Source: BP-464 sp963825415
GTDB lineage: Bacteria; Actinomycetota; Thermoleophilia; Solirubrobacterales; Solirubrobacteraceae
Assembly: GCA_963825415.1 (NCBI GenBank)
Contig: CAWGTD010000003.1
Span: 124,001 to 188,000 of the forward strand
DNA: 64,000 bases
Direction of reading: 5' to 3'
Shown here: positions 45,982 through 55,481 of the stretch, in pieces
Layout: the number at the start of each line of letters is the position of its first letter
Numbering within the stretch: position 1 is the stretch's first letter
The notes under the pieces: generated by a model
Told to the model about the DNA's origin: nothing
Databases searched by the model: none
What the model saw: only the letters and a program-made list of their open reading frames with translations
Program-made: the position numbers and the translations under genes

Positions 45982-47304
45982 TCACGATTCCCGCTCCTTG
46001 CGGCGAGCATAACCCTCGACGTTGCGCTGGCGCTCGCGCGCGATGCCGAGCGCGTCGGGCGGGACGTCCTCGGTGATCACGCTGCCGGCGCCGGTGACCG
46101 AGCCGTCGCCGAGCGTGACCGGCGCGACGAGCGTGGTGTCGACGCTGGTGCTCACCTCGTCGCCGATCGTCGTGCGGTGCTTGGCGCTGCCGTCGTAGTT
46201 GGCGGTGATCGTGGCGGCGCCGAGGTTGGTGTTCGCGCCGACGTCGGCGTCGCCGATGTAGGACAGGTGGGGGACCTTGGTGCCGGGCCCGATGTCGGAG
46301 TTCTTGATCTCGACGAACGTGCCGGCCTTGGAGCCCTTGCGGAGAGTGGTGCCGGGGCGCAGGTAGGCGAACGGGCCGACGGTGACGCCGTCCTCGATCG
46401 TCGCGCTGTCGACGTAGGCGCGGCGGATCGTGCAGTTCTCGCCGACGGTGGTCGCGCCCTTGAGCGTGGTGCCGGGCTCGATCGTCGTGTCGGGGCCGAT
46501 CGTGACGCCGACGTCGATCCACGTCGCCGCCGGGTCGACGATCGTCACGCCGGCGCGCATGTGATCGGAGTGGATTCGCGCCTGCGCGCGCGCACGCGCG
46601 CGAGACAAGTCGGCGCGGTCGTTGACGCCGATGATCAAATCGGGGTCGCCGACGACGTGGACCGCGACCCGGTGCCCGTCGCCGCGCAGGATCGCGAGCA
46701 CGTCGGGCAGGTAGGCCTCGCCCTGGGAGTTGTCGGTGGTGACCCGGGCGAGCGCGGCGGCCAGCAGCGAGCCGTCGAAGGCGTAGACGCCGCCGTTGAC
46801 CTCGCGGATCGCGAGCTGCTCGGGGGTCGCGTCGCCCTCGCCCTTCGTCTCGACCACGCACTCGACGGAACCGTCGGCCGCGCGAACCACGCGCCCGTAT
46901 CCGCTGGGGTCGTCGAGCTCGACGGCGAGGATGGTGGCGGCGGCGCTCTCCTTGGTGTGGGTGTCGAGGAGGTCCGCGATCGCCTCGCCGGTGAGGAGGG
47001 GCACGTCGCCCGAGAGGACCACGACCGGCCCCTGACCCAGGTGTTCGGCGGCGGCCAACACGGCGTCGGCGGTGCCCTTGGCCTCCTGCTGGACGGCGGT
47101 CTGCACGCCGTCGGGAAGCTGGTCGGCGAGGTCGCGCCCGGGGCCGTCGACGACCACGATCGTTTCCGCGCCGGCGGCCTGGGCGGCAGCGATCATCCAG
47201 CCGATCAGCGGGCGCCCGCACAGGTCATGGAGGCACTTCGGCACGGCCGACTTCATGCGCGTGCCCTTGCCCGCGGCCATGATCACGACGGTGAGGGCGG
47301 TCAT
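45982..47304 (-). CDS. glmU: Bifunctional GlmU: UDP-GlcNAc pyrophosphorylase / glucosamine-1-phosphate acetyltransferase
   Basis: A 440 aa enzyme for the last two steps to UDP-GlcNAc, the peptidoglycan precursor. The uridylyltransferase domain starts VVIMAAGKGTRMKSAVPKCL and has EVNGGVYAFDGSLL. A left-handed beta-helix of hexapeptide repeats follows, with FAYLRPGTTLRKGSKAGTFV, HLSYIGDADVG and TITANYDGSAKHRTTIGDEV of the acetyltransferase site. The C-terminal tail is short compared with E. coli (456 aa). Confidence 0.97.
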   Translation of the reverse strand: MTALTVVIMAAGKGTRMKSAVPKCLHDLCGRPLIGWMIAAAQAAGAETIVVVDGPGRDLADQLPDGVQTAVQQEAKGTADAVLAAAEHLGQGPVVVLSGDVPLLTGEAIADLLDTHTKESAAATILAVELDDPSGYGRVVRAADGSVECVVETKGEGDATPEQLAIREVNGGVYAFDGSLLAAALARVTTDNSQGEAYLPDVLAILRGDGHRVAVHVVGDPDLIIGVNDRADLSRARARAQARIHSDHMRAGVTIVDPAATWIDVGVTIGPDTTIEPGTTLKGATTVGENCTIRRAYVDSATIEDGVTVGPFAYLRPGTTLRKGSKAGTFVEIKNSDIGPGTKVPHLSYIGDADVGANTNLGAATITANYDGSAKHRTTIGDEVSTSVDTTLVAPVTLGDGSVTGAGSVITEDVPPDALGIARERQRNVEGYARRKERES

Positions 47305-47344
47305 CTGGAGGAGGGTAGGCGAGGTAGCCTGGCGATCGAACGAT

Positions 47345-47416
47345 TGCGGCGTGGTGTAATCGGCAGCATCTTCGGCTTTGGCCCGAAGGGTTCCAGTTCA
47401 AGTCTGGACGCCGCAG
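47345..47416 (+). tRNA. tRNA-Gln (UUG)
   Basis: A 72 nt cloverleaf. The acceptor TGCGGCG pairs with CGCCGCA, with discriminator G. The U1-A72 pair is typical of tRNA-Gln. The anticodon arm TTCGG-CTTTGGC-CCGAA carries TTG. The T arm is CCAG-TTCAAGT-CTGG with an extra pair. CCA is not encoded. It lies divergent to glmU and just before an HNH gene. Confidence 0.95.
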
Positions 47417-47481
47417 TACTCATTCCAGCTTGAGTCCCTTGCTCGGAGGCACCGGCTTCTGTCCGTTCTGAGTGCGAACAT

Positions 47482-48469
47482 GTGTTCGTGCCGCCACGCT
47501 ATTCCGAACCCGAAGCACGCCAGGCGATAGAGGCGTCGTCGAACTGGACGGAAGCCCTACGGAAGCTCGGCCGATGCCCTACAGGCGGAACCCAGCCAGT
47601 GCTGAAGAAGTGGGCGGCAATCTGGGACATCCCCACGAACCACTTCGATCCGAACGTCGCTCGGCGGATCGCGTCCTCGAGTCGCGGACGCCCTCTCGAG
47701 GCTCTGCTGACCGAGCGGTCGACCGCCACGCGAAGCTCGCTCAAGCGCAAGCTCTATGACGCGGGTCTCAAGAATCCTGTCTGCGAGCTGTGCGGCCAAG
47801 GCGAGATCTGGCACGGGCCGTCGAATGTCGCTGATCCTCGACCACGTCAATGGCGTGAGCAGATGACAACCGGATCGAAAACCTGCGGATCTTGTGCGCC
47901 AACTGCAACTCCACTCTCGACACGCATTGCGGCAAACGCGCGCGTATCCCCACCCCCGATCGCCCCTGTGAAGGCTGCGGTGGAGGCCGTACGCACCGAA
48001 ACGGCGGGACGCAGAAGTACTGCTCCGCACCTGTGCCGCCATGCATATGGATCGAACGGCCACTGATCGGCAAGCTCCGGCGTGCCGAGCGCCCGCCACT
48101 TGAGGCGGCTGACCGCGATGAGGTACTGGCGCTCGGATACGAGGCGGTGGGCCGCAAGCTACGGCGTGTCCGGGCAACGCGATCAGCAAGTGGATTCGGT
48201 GGAAGGCATACGAGTGCGGAGCCAGGGCCGAGGTCGACGCCCGGACCGACCACTGGCACCGCCGCGCCGTGTTCACCGATATGCAGGCCGCGAGCCGCGG
48301 TGTGGCTGCTGGCGGGCGGCATGAGCAATGCAAGGTGGCCGATCGCCTGGGCGTGAGCGTTGACTGCATCAAGGACCTCAAGCGGGGCACCGGACGTACC
48401 GCCACATCGCTCGCCCGGCCGGCCTTCCGGGCGGACCCGCCGCGAGGCTCGCCGCCTAGCAGCGCTTGA
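47482..48469 (+). pseudogene. HNH endonuclease, broken by at least six frameshifts
   Basis: Pieces in successive frames assemble one HNH protein: EPEARQAIEASSNWTEALRK and VLKKWAAIWDIPTNHFDP, then LKNPVCELCGQGEIWHG, MSLILDHVNGVS, DDNRIENLRILCANCNSTLD (the core LDHVNG/N...C..C motif), a second zinc knuckle CEGCGGGRTHRNGGTQKYCS, and a terminal HTH YGVS...NAISKWIRW. A different-looking tail, RLGVSVDCIKDLKRGTG, ends at TGA 48469. The number of shifts exceeds that of any other gene in the window, so true decay on top of sequence error is likely. It starts 66 bp after tRNA-Gln, a common place for integrated DNA. Confidence 0.7.
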
Positions 48470-48519
48470 CCCCGACGAGAGCCTGTGGGACCGTCGCCTC
48501 GGAGCGTGGAGTCGTGACG

Positions 48520-49441
48520 ATGACCCGACAGCGGCGACGGATCGCCCCGCGCGTGGCGGTGACCTGCTGCGTGCTGCTCACGCTGGCGTCGGCATCGGCC
48601 GCCGACGCGCGCTTGAAGAACAGCGTGCGGGTCCTCCGGCCGGGGGCGGGCAACGTGACCGTCGAGGTGATCGGCGTGCGCGTCACCGGCCCGGGTCACA
48701 GGAAGCTGCGGAACAGCCTGCGCGTGCGGATGCCGGAGGCGCGGTCGCTGCCGAGCTCGGTGCGGGTTCTGACGGCGCGACGCGTGGTGCGCACGCGCCG
48801 CGCGACGCGCTACGGCCTGGTCATCGTGACGATCGAGCGAGCCGTGCCGAAGGCGCGAGCGGCCGCCGACGAGAAGGCCACCGAGCCGAGCCTGCTGTTC
48901 GCCGGGAAAGGGGAGAAGGGCCGTTGTCTGAACGAGGTGGAGACGCTGTGCCTGTTCTTCGGCTCGCCGGTCGCGGCGGACTTCCTGCACGAGGACGTGT
49001 TGGAGGGCGAGCGGGAGGAGGACCGGCGAAACGACCTGAAGAAACAGGCCCATTTCCTGAAGACCCTGAACCCTCCTGCCGCGGCCGCGGCCCAGGTGAG
49101 CAAACAGCTCACCGACTTGTTCGGAGGAGTTTCGCTCCGGTGACAACGGTCTGGTGTTCGACACCCCCGGCGGCATGCTCGACCCGAACATCGACACCGG
49201 CCACTACGACGACGGGCACGCTTTCGGCTGGAAGATCGACACCAAGGCGGAGGAGCGCGGCACGTGGGCCGAGATCCTGCGCGCGGCGAACGAGCGGAAC
49301 TTCGCGTCGCTGCTCCCGACGCTCGAGGAGCGCGGTGGTGTCGACCTCAACGGCAACGGGGTGATCGAGACGCCGCCCACCCCGGGCACGACCATCGACA
49401 CGACCGTCGGCCCGCCGCAGATCAGCGGAGGAGGGCCCTGA
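48520..49441 (+). CDS. Hypothetical secreted protein, one frameshift
   Basis: It starts at ATG 48520 with a signal peptide (RVAVTCCVLLTLASASAADA). The first frame gives a basic beta-rich section (NSVRVLRPGAGNVTVEVIGV) and CLNEVETLCLFFGSPVAADF. Near 49115 a one-base shift joins QVSKQLTD to CSEEFRSGDNGLVFDTPGGM, continuing to ERGGVDLNGNGVIETPPTPG and the stop at 49441. The joined product is about 306 aa. No family recognised; DLNGNGVIETPP resembles a calcium-binding DxNxNG loop. Confidence 0.6.
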
Positions 49442-50006
49442 GCGCAGGCGGGGCGAGCGGGTCGAGCACGAGCGCGCGCGCGTCGCCGGGCGAGACGACG
49501 CGGCGCTCGCTGCGCAGCAGGCCCACCTCGCCGCCGAGCTCGAGCGCAGCAGCCAGCACCTCGTCGCGGCGCCGGTCGCGGGCGGCAACCAGACGCAGGA
49601 GCGTCGGGTCGGGTCGGGCGAGCGCGAGCAGGAACGGCCGGGCGTCGGTCGCGGGCGCAAAGGCCAGCGCGCAACCGGCGGCGAGGTCGCCGAGGGCGTC
49701 CGCGGCGAGCGGTTGGTCGAGCCGCGGGACGTCAGGCGCGACCAGCAGGATCGGCCCGTCGTGGTCGCCGAAGGCCGCGGCGAGCACCTCCGCCAGCCCT
49801 GCGCCCTCGGGCTCGTCGAAGGCAACAGCTCCCTCCACGAGCGCTCCCGGCACCCGCGTCGAGGCGAAGCCCAGCCCCGGCGCCGCCGCGTCGACGGCCC
49901 AGCCGCCCGCGATCGCGCCGAGCGTGTCGCGCAACTCCCCCGCCCGCTGAGCGCCCAGCGCGCCGTCGAGCGCCGGGTCGGCCGGCTCGGCCAGCGCCGC
50001 GAGCAC
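49422..50006 (-). CDS. DUF2064-like nucleotidyl/glycosyltransferase-fold protein
   Basis: A 194 aa protein. FASTRVPGALVEGAVAFDEP, DHDGPILLVAPDVPRLDQPL (an APDVPRL element where related enzymes have a GSDxP motif) and ALAFAPATDARPFLLALARP resemble the GT-A fold of DUF2064 or CofC-like transferases. The N-terminal nucleotide loop is not visible, so the start may lie elsewhere or activity may be lost. The end overlaps the opposite gene by 20 bp. It lies 19 bp downstream of the phosphorylase gene. Confidence 0.5.
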   Translation of the reverse strand: MLAALAEPADPALDGALGAQRAGELRDTLGAIAGGWAVDAAAPGLGFASTRVPGALVEGAVAFDEPEGAGLAEVLAAAFGDHDGPILLVAPDVPRLDQPLAADALGDLAAGCALAFAPATDARPFLLALARPDPTLLRLVAARDRRRDEVLAAALELGGEVGLLRSERRVVSPGDARALVLDPLAPPALRALLR

Positions 50007-50025
50007 GACGGCCGCGACGACCGGG

Positions 50026-50817
50026 TCAGTCGAAGCGGAAATGGGTCCCGACCGGCTCGAGCGCGGCCTGCTGAGCGCGCGGCAGCGCCGCGGCGAGCAC
50101 GCCCGCGAACGTCGCGCCGCTCGCGCCGATGAGCCGCACGAGCTCTGAGACCGGTGTGGGCTCGGCGGTCACGCCGTTGGCGTAGTCGGTCGCGTAGCCC
50201 ACCAGCGCATAGGGCAGCTCGGCCTCGCCGCAGAGCACCGTCTCGGGCCCCGCCGTCTGGCTGACCGCGCTGACCCCTGCCTGCGCGAGCGTTCGTATCT
50301 CGGCGCGGCTGTTGAACCGCGGGCCGTCGACGTGGCCGTAGCAACCGCCGTCGCGCGCCTCGACACCCGCCTCCCGCGCGCCTTCCAGCAGCGCGGACCG
50401 CAGCGCCTCCGAGAACGGCCGCTCGAAGATCCAGTGCCCGCGGCCGGCCCGGCCGGGCTCGGTGTGCAAGGTGCAGATCGACCCGTCGGCGAGCCTGTTG
50501 GCGAGGAAGTGCAGGTCGTCGAATACGACGAGCGTGCCGAGCGGGATCGACGGGTCGACCGCGCCGCACACGGTCACGGCCAGCACGCCGCGGGCGCCGA
50601 GCTCGCGCAGCGCCCACACGTTCGCCTGGTGGGTGACTTGGTTGGAAAGCAGCACGTGCCCTTCGCGATGCCGCGAGACGTGCAGCACGTCGGTCCCGGC
50701 GAGCGTCCCTGCCGAAACGACGGCGGGCCCGAACGGCGTCTCGATCTCCTGCGCGGGCCCACCCTCGAAGCCCGCGAGCGAATACGAACCCGAGCCCGTG
50801 ATGACGCCGACGGCCAT
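50026..50817 (-). CDS. 5'-methylthioadenosine phosphorylase-type enzyme
   Basis: A 263 aa nucleoside phosphorylase of the PNP/MTAP (type 2) family. VGVITGSGSYSLAGFEGGPA, VSRHREGHVLLSNQVTHQAN, GPRFNSRAEIRTL and SQTAGPETVLCGEAELPYAL match in order. Asp in VGYATDYANGV fits a 6-amino-purine (adenine) specificity as in human MTAP. It would split methylthioadenosine from polyamine or related synthesis into adenine and a sugar phosphate. It starts 1 nt after the stop of the regulator. Confidence 0.85.
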   Translation of the reverse strand: MAVGVITGSGSYSLAGFEGGPAQEIETPFGPAVVSAGTLAGTDVLHVSRHREGHVLLSNQVTHQANVWALRELGARGVLAVTVCGAVDPSIPLGTLVVFDDLHFLANRLADGSICTLHTEPGRAGRGHWIFERPFSEALRSALLEGAREAGVEARDGGCYGHVDGPRFNSRAEIRTLAQAGVSAVSQTAGPETVLCGEAELPYALVGYATDYANGVTAEPTPVSELVRLIGASGATFAGVLAAALPRAQQAALEPVGTHFRFD

Positions 50818-50818
50818 G

Positions 50819-52036
50819 TCAGCGCCGCGGCACGCGCCCGGCGCCGGTGCCCGCCTCGCTGGCCGGGCCGGCCGGCGCGGCGATACCCAGCACGCGCATC
50901 GCCTTCAGCCCGAGGCTGAGCTTCTCGCGCCCGTCCGAAGAGCCCACGTCCAGCCCGGTGAGCTCGCGCACGCGGTCGAGCCGGTAGCGCACCGTGTGGC
51001 GGTGGGTGAACAACCGCTGCGAGGTGGCGGCGACATTGCCGTCGGCATCCAGGAACGCCTCGACGGTCCCGACCAGCTCGGTCTCGTACTGGCCGTCGTA
51101 GGCGGCCAGCGGCTCGATCGTCTCGGCGTAGAACCGCATCAGCTCCTCGGGGTCCTGCGAGAGCAGCAGCCGATAGGCGCCGGTCTCGTCGAACGCGAGG
51201 ACCGGCCGCTCGGCGTCGCCCTCGGCGACGTTGGCCGCGAGGATCGCCTCGCGCGCCGCGCGCTCGAGATCGCCCGCCGCCGCCATCCTGCTGCGGCCCA
51301 GCGAGAACGTGTGACCGGCAAGCGCCGCCTGCAGCTCGCGCACCACACCCTCGGCGGCCCGCGCGGCGAGTGCCTCCTCGCCCCCGGGCACGACGACGAC
51401 GATCTCGGTGCCCGGCACGTCGGCCCGGCCCGACGGCGCTGCGACAGCCCTCGACGCCGCCGCCCGCGCGCCACGCTCGACCACGCCCAGTACGCGCGCG
51501 CGCCAGTCGTCGTCGACCGGCGCGTGTGCCCGCGCACGGACCACGAGCACGCAGGCGCCCGCGCCCAGCTCCAGCCCGACCTCCGCGGCGCCGGCGCCGG
51601 CGCCATCCGCCCCGCCGAGATCTCCGGCGAGCAGCGCCTCGACGAACGCCGCGGCGGCATCGGCCGAGGCGCGATGCGGCGCGCGCACGCGCTCGACCTC
51701 GCCCGCGATGACGACCGCGACGATCCGCGCGACGCCCTGCCCGGTGTCCGAGCGCAGGCGCATGCGCAGCTGCCCCACCGGCTCGTCGCCGAGCCGCAGC
51801 TCGATCGCCTCGACATCCTTCGCGCCGGCCAGGATCGCCTGCTCCTCGGCCGGCGAACGCGCGGCCACGGCCAGCACCTGGCCGGCCCGGTCGAGGACGA
51901 CCAGGCTTGCGTCGAGCGCGCGCGCGGCGGTGCGGACCACCTCGGGCAACCCGGCGCCCTCCTCGACCGCGTCGGCGAGGGCGTCGAGCACGGCGAGGTC
52001 AGCCGTGGCCGCCGCGCTGTCGGCCGGCTGGGCCAT
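50819..52036 (-). CDS. PucR/CdaR-type transcriptional regulator
   Basis: A 405 aa protein. The N-terminal half is a GAF-like sensing region (LVVLDRAGQVLAVAARSPAE). The middle is a GGDEF-like degenerate domain. The C-terminal HTH_30 of PucR proteins is clear: EAFLDADGNVAATSQRLFTH, RHTVRYRLDRVRELTGLD. Such regulators often control purine or nucleoside use, which fits the phosphorylase downstream (inference). A Gly/Ala-rich linker separates the domains. Confidence 0.85.
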   Translation of the reverse strand: MAQPADSAAATADLAVLDALADAVEEGAGLPEVVRTAARALDASLVVLDRAGQVLAVAARSPAEEQAILAGAKDVEAIELRLGDEPVGQLRMRLRSDTGQGVARIVAVVIAGEVERVRAPHRASADAAAAFVEALLAGDLGGADGAGAGAAEVGLELGAGACVLVVRARAHAPVDDDWRARVLGVVERGARAAASRAVAAPSGRADVPGTEIVVVVPGGEEALAARAAEGVVRELQAALAGHTFSLGRSRMAAAGDLERAAREAILAANVAEGDAERPVLAFDETGAYRLLLSQDPEELMRFYAETIEPLAAYDGQYETELVGTVEAFLDADGNVAATSQRLFTHRHTVRYRLDRVRELTGLDVGSSDGREKLSLGLKAMRVLGIAAPAGPASEAGTGAGRVPRR

Positions 52037-52060
52037 GCGAACGAGTCTAGGAGCGCGCGG

Positions 52061-52285
52061 CTATGCGGTGATGCGGTCCCAGAACCAGATGATCGCGGCG
52101 CCGCCCAGAAGCCCGAGGCCCATGAACGCCACGAGCGCGTAGAGCGAGAGGAACGTCGCGGCTACGCGCTCCCACATGCGGCTGTAAGCGGTCCACGCCG
52201 GCACGAGGATGAGCGACACATACGCGGCGAGGCCAAAGACCCCGCAGCACGCCGCGACGAGGTAGGTGATGGACTGGTTGCTCAC
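52061..52285 (-). CDS. Small membrane protein with two helices
   Basis: A 74 aa protein from GTG 52285 (SNQSITYLVAACCGVFGLAA, YVSLILVPAW; second helix LYALVAFMGLGLLGGAAIIW). It overlaps the stop of the DedA/PAP2 gene by 4 nt (GTGA), so it is co-translated with it. Function unknown; possibly an accessory subunit of that membrane enzyme. Confidence 0.65.
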   Translation of the reverse strand: MSNQSITYLVAACCGVFGLAAYVSLILVPAWTAYSRMWERVAATFLSLYALVAFMGLGLLGGAAIIWFWDRITA

Positions 52286-53820
52286 TGCGACCCGGCGGCA
52301 TTGTGGCGCAAGAAGTCGACGACAAGCGCAGTCATCGCGCAAATTGCGAAGACTGCTGCCGCCAATCCCGCCCCTGCAAGGACGTCGGACAAGTAATGCG
52401 CACGTAGGTAGATGCGCGACAGACCCACGACGGCGGCGAGCACCACGGCCACCGTCACGATCCCGAAGCGGTGCGCGAACGCCGGCGCGGCGCGGCCGAG
52501 GGCGACCGCCACGGCGACGATCCCCATCGCGTAGGCGGCGTGACCCGATGGAAAGCTCGCCCCGTCGGTGTCGACGAGCGGGTTCGAGGGGCGCGGCCTG
52601 TCCATCGCCGCCTTTGTGACATTGACGAACAGGATCGTCAGCCCCATCCCCGCCGCGAGGGCGACGGCCTCCGGCAGGCGCCGCCTGAACGCCAGCCAGA
52701 CGGCCGCGCCGAACACCAGCGTCCAGGTCACCGGCGCGGCGCCCAGCCACGTCACGATCTTGGCGACGTGTACGGCTGCGTCGCTGTTGAGCTGGTCGGC
52801 CAGCTTCAGCGCCCGCTGATCGCCGGGCGTCGTGGCCTTGTCCTGCAACGCCTCGACGTAGCCCACCAGTGCGAACGCGCCCACCCCGCCGACCGCGAGC
52901 AGCGTCGTCAGCTCGAGACCCAGCATCCCGGGGGTCAACCGGTTCCACACGAACCGCGCCGGGCCCGCGAGCACGCGACCGGTGGGCACGATCGCCCGAC
53001 GCCATGCCGTGCCGAGCACCGGCTTGCCGTCGATCCAGGCGGCGACGCGCGTGCGGTTCTCGGCCACCCGCAGGTGGCGGAACGCGGCGACGATCCCCGC
53101 GATCGCGACGACGGTGAACCCGAGCGCGAACGCCCCCTTCTTCGCCACCGCGACGACCTGGTCGAAGCTGTGCCAGAAGACGTAGCCGAGCACGACGAAC
53201 GTCGTCGACCACACGCCCGCCGCGACGACGTCGTACGCGATGAAGCGCCGGAACGCCATCCGCGTCGAGCCGGCCAGGAACGGCGCGATCGGCCGCACCA
53301 AGCCAAGGAACCGCCCGATCAGGATCGTCACGCCGCCGCGCCGCCGGAAGAAGCCCTCGACCTGGTCGAGGCGCTCCGCGGTGATCTTCACGCGCGCGCC
53401 GTGACGCTCGAGGAACCCGCGGCCCAGCCGCCGCCCGAGCAGATAGGAGGTCACGTCGCCCGCGACCGCGGCGCCCCACACGATCGCGATCAGCGGGATG
53501 ACGCTGATCTTGCCCTGGCCTGCGATGACGCCGCCGAGGAGCACTGTGAACTCGCCGGGCGCGACGAAGCCCAGAAACGCGCCGGTCTCGGCGAAGGCCA
53601 TCACGCCGACGAGCAGGTAGGTCCACGTGCCCAGCGACTCGCCGACGTCGACGATCACCTCTTCGACCTTGGGCAACTTCACCAGCCCGGTGCCCAGCAC
53701 GACCAGGCCGGCGACCACCGCGAGCAGCAGCAACTTGCCCTCCGTCGACAGCCGCCGCCAGCGCACCGCGACGAAGGCCGCGACGAGCACGGCGAAGACG
53801 AGATTGACGGGCTTCACCAT
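52282..53820 (-). CDS. DedA (VTT) transporter / PAP2 phosphatase fusion
   Basis: A 512 aa multi-pass protein. Residues about 50-245 are a DedA/VTT domain (FLGFVAPGEFTVLLGGVIAG, GRFLGLVRPIAPFLAGSTRM). Residues about 350-500 are a PAP2 phosphatase with all three motifs: KAAMDRPRPSN, SFPSGHAAYAMG and SRIYLRAHYLSDVLAG. DedA proteins flip undecaprenyl phosphate or other lipids; PAP2 enzymes include undecaprenyl-pyrophosphate phosphatases. The fusion could couple dephosphorylation and recycling of the cell-wall lipid carrier. Confidence 0.9.
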   Translation of the reverse strand: MVKPVNLVFAVLVAAFVAVRWRRLSTEGKLLLLAVVAGLVVLGTGLVKLPKVEEVIVDVGESLGTWTYLLVGVMAFAETGAFLGFVAPGEFTVLLGGVIAGQGKISVIPLIAIVWGAAVAGDVTSYLLGRRLGRGFLERHGARVKITAERLDQVEGFFRRRGGVTILIGRFLGLVRPIAPFLAGSTRMAFRRFIAYDVVAAGVWSTTFVVLGYVFWHSFDQVVAVAKKGAFALGFTVVAIAGIVAAFRHLRVAENRTRVAAWIDGKPVLGTAWRRAIVPTGRVLAGPARFVWNRLTPGMLGLELTTLLAVGGVGAFALVGYVEALQDKATTPGDQRALKLADQLNSDAAVHVAKIVTWLGAAPVTWTLVFGAAVWLAFRRRLPEAVALAAGMGLTILFVNVTKAAMDRPRPSNPLVDTDGASFPSGHAAYAMGIVAVAVALGRAAPAFAHRFGIVTVAVVLAAVVGLSRIYLRAHYLSDVLAGAGLAAAVFAICAMTALVVDFLRHNAAGSQ

Positions 53821-54665
53821 GCCGTCACCGGCGTCGTGGCCACCACCGCGGGGCGGCGCTCGGCGAGCCGATCGGCGGCTTCACGAGCAGCGGCGGGGTC
53901 GGCGAACAGGCCCAGGACCGTGGGCCCGGAGCCCGCGACCAGCGCGTGGTCGGCGCCGGCGTCGCGGGCGGTTTCCAGCGCTTCGTCGATCGCCGGGCAC
54001 AGCGAGCGGGCGGCGGGCTCGAGGTCGTTGACGAGCAACTCGGCGGGAATCCCGAACGGTCCGACGGCGAGCCCGTCCTGCACGACCCGCCAGCGATCGA
54101 TCAACGCGTGCGGCGAGCGCGTGAGCCGCATGCGATCGGCCTCGGCGTAGACGTCGGCGGTCGCGAGCCGCTCGGCGGAGGGCAGGACGAGCAGGCCGAA
54201 CGCGGGCGGCGCGGGCAGGCGTTGCAGGCGCTCGCCGGCACCGACGGCCAGCGCGCGGCCCGGAACCACCTGCGCGGGCACGTCTGCGCCAAGCCCTTCG
54301 GCGAGCTCGTGGAGCAGACCGTCGTCGTCGACGCCCGCCAGCCGCGCCGCCAGGCGCAGGGTCGCCGCGGCGTCGGCAGACCCGCCGCCCAGACCCGCGG
54401 CCACCGGGATGCGCTTCGTGACGGTCAGGCGCAGCGACTCCGCCAGCGTGCCGGTCGCGGCACGGAAGGCGGCAAGCGCGTCGGCGGCGAGGTTGCGGCC
54501 CTCGACGCCTTCGCAGACGACCTCGTCGTGCTCCGCAGGTTCGAGCGTGACCTCGTCGCCCCATTCCAACGACTGCATCACCGACACGAGCTCGTGGCGG
54601 CCGTCGTCGCGGACGGGCCCGACGAACAGGCACAGGTTGGCCTTGGCCGGCGCGGCCTCGGTCAT
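53814..54665 (-). CDS. ispE: 4-diphosphocytidyl-2-C-methyl-D-erythritol kinase
   Basis: A 283 aa GHMP kinase of the MEP isoprenoid pathway. The start TEAAPAKANLCLFVGPVRDD shows the substrate-binding AKANL. VAAGLGGGSADAAATLRLAA is the ATP loop and HALVAGSGPTVLGLFADP the third motif. It overlaps rsmA by ATGA and the DedA/PAP2 gene by 7 nt. The rsmA-ispE order is classic. Confidence 0.96.
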   Translation of the reverse strand: MTEAAPAKANLCLFVGPVRDDGRHELVSVMQSLEWGDEVTLEPAEHDEVVCEGVEGRNLAADALAAFRAATGTLAESLRLTVTKRIPVAAGLGGGSADAAATLRLAARLAGVDDDGLLHELAEGLGADVPAQVVPGRALAVGAGERLQRLPAPPAFGLLVLPSAERLATADVYAEADRMRLTRSPHALIDRWRVVQDGLAVGPFGIPAELLVNDLEPAARSLCPAIDEALETARDAGADHALVAGSGPTVLGLFADPAAAREAADRLAERRPAVVATTPVTAW

Positions 54666-55481
54666 CGCAGACGCTCCGCCAAAGTCGCCAGCTCCTGCGG
54701 CGCCAGCCGCTCGGCGCGGGCGTCGGCCGGCTGCCCCATCTCCACCAACACCGCCCGCGCGCGCTCGCGCGCGTCCGACGGCATTCCGGGCACGAGCGAC
54801 AGCGAGCGCGCCAGCGCCTTGCGCCGGTGCGCGAACGCGGCCTGCACGACGGCGCGCACGTCCGGCGGCGCCGCCGGCCCGCGGCGCGTCAGCACGACGA
54901 GCACGGAGTCGACGTTGGGCACGGGGTGAAAGACCGTGCGCGACACGCTGCGCAAGACCCGCACCTCGCACGCGAGCTGGGCGAGCACCGACGGGATGCC
55001 GTAGTCGCGCGAACCCGGCGCGGCCGCCAGCCGCTCGCCGACCTCCCGCTGGACCATCGCCACCCAGCGGCCCACCGACGGCAGCTCCTCGACCGTGCGC
55101 AGGATCGCGCTGGCCGCGATCCCGTAGGGCAGGTTGGCGACGACCTTGGTGGGCGCGGGCGCAAGCGCCGCCAGGTCGAGCTCCAGCGCGTCGGCGAAGT
55201 GCAGCGTCGCGTTGTCGAACTGCGCCAGCGCGTCGCGCAGCGCGGGCTCCAGCCCGCGGTCGATCTCGACCACGTGGACATGGGCCGCACGCGGAGCCAG
55301 ATGCTCGGAGAGCACGCCCAGCCCGCCGCCGATCTCCAGCACGACGTCGTCGGCCGCCAAGCTCGGCCGCGCGCTCGATCACCCCCAGGATGTTCGAGTC
55401 GATCAGGAAGTTCTGGCCCAGCTCGCGGTTGGGGCGCACGCCGAAGTCGTGCAGCCGGCGCAGACTCGGCTGGCTCACCAT
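54662..55481 (-). CDS. rsmA: 16S rRNA dimethyladenosine transferase RsmA (one frameshift)
   Basis: The first 43 residues from ATG 55481 (LRRLHDFGVRPNRELGQNFL, IDSNILGVIERAAELG) are in one frame. From about 55360 the next frame continues ADDVVLEIGGGLGVLSEHLA (SAM loop), VVANLPYGIAASAIL (catalytic NLPY) and FHPVPNVDSVLVVL. Total length 3n+1 implies one extra base in a G/C-rich stretch. The enzyme methylates A1518/A1519 in helix 45 of 16S rRNA, making a real break unlikely. Confidence 0.92.
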
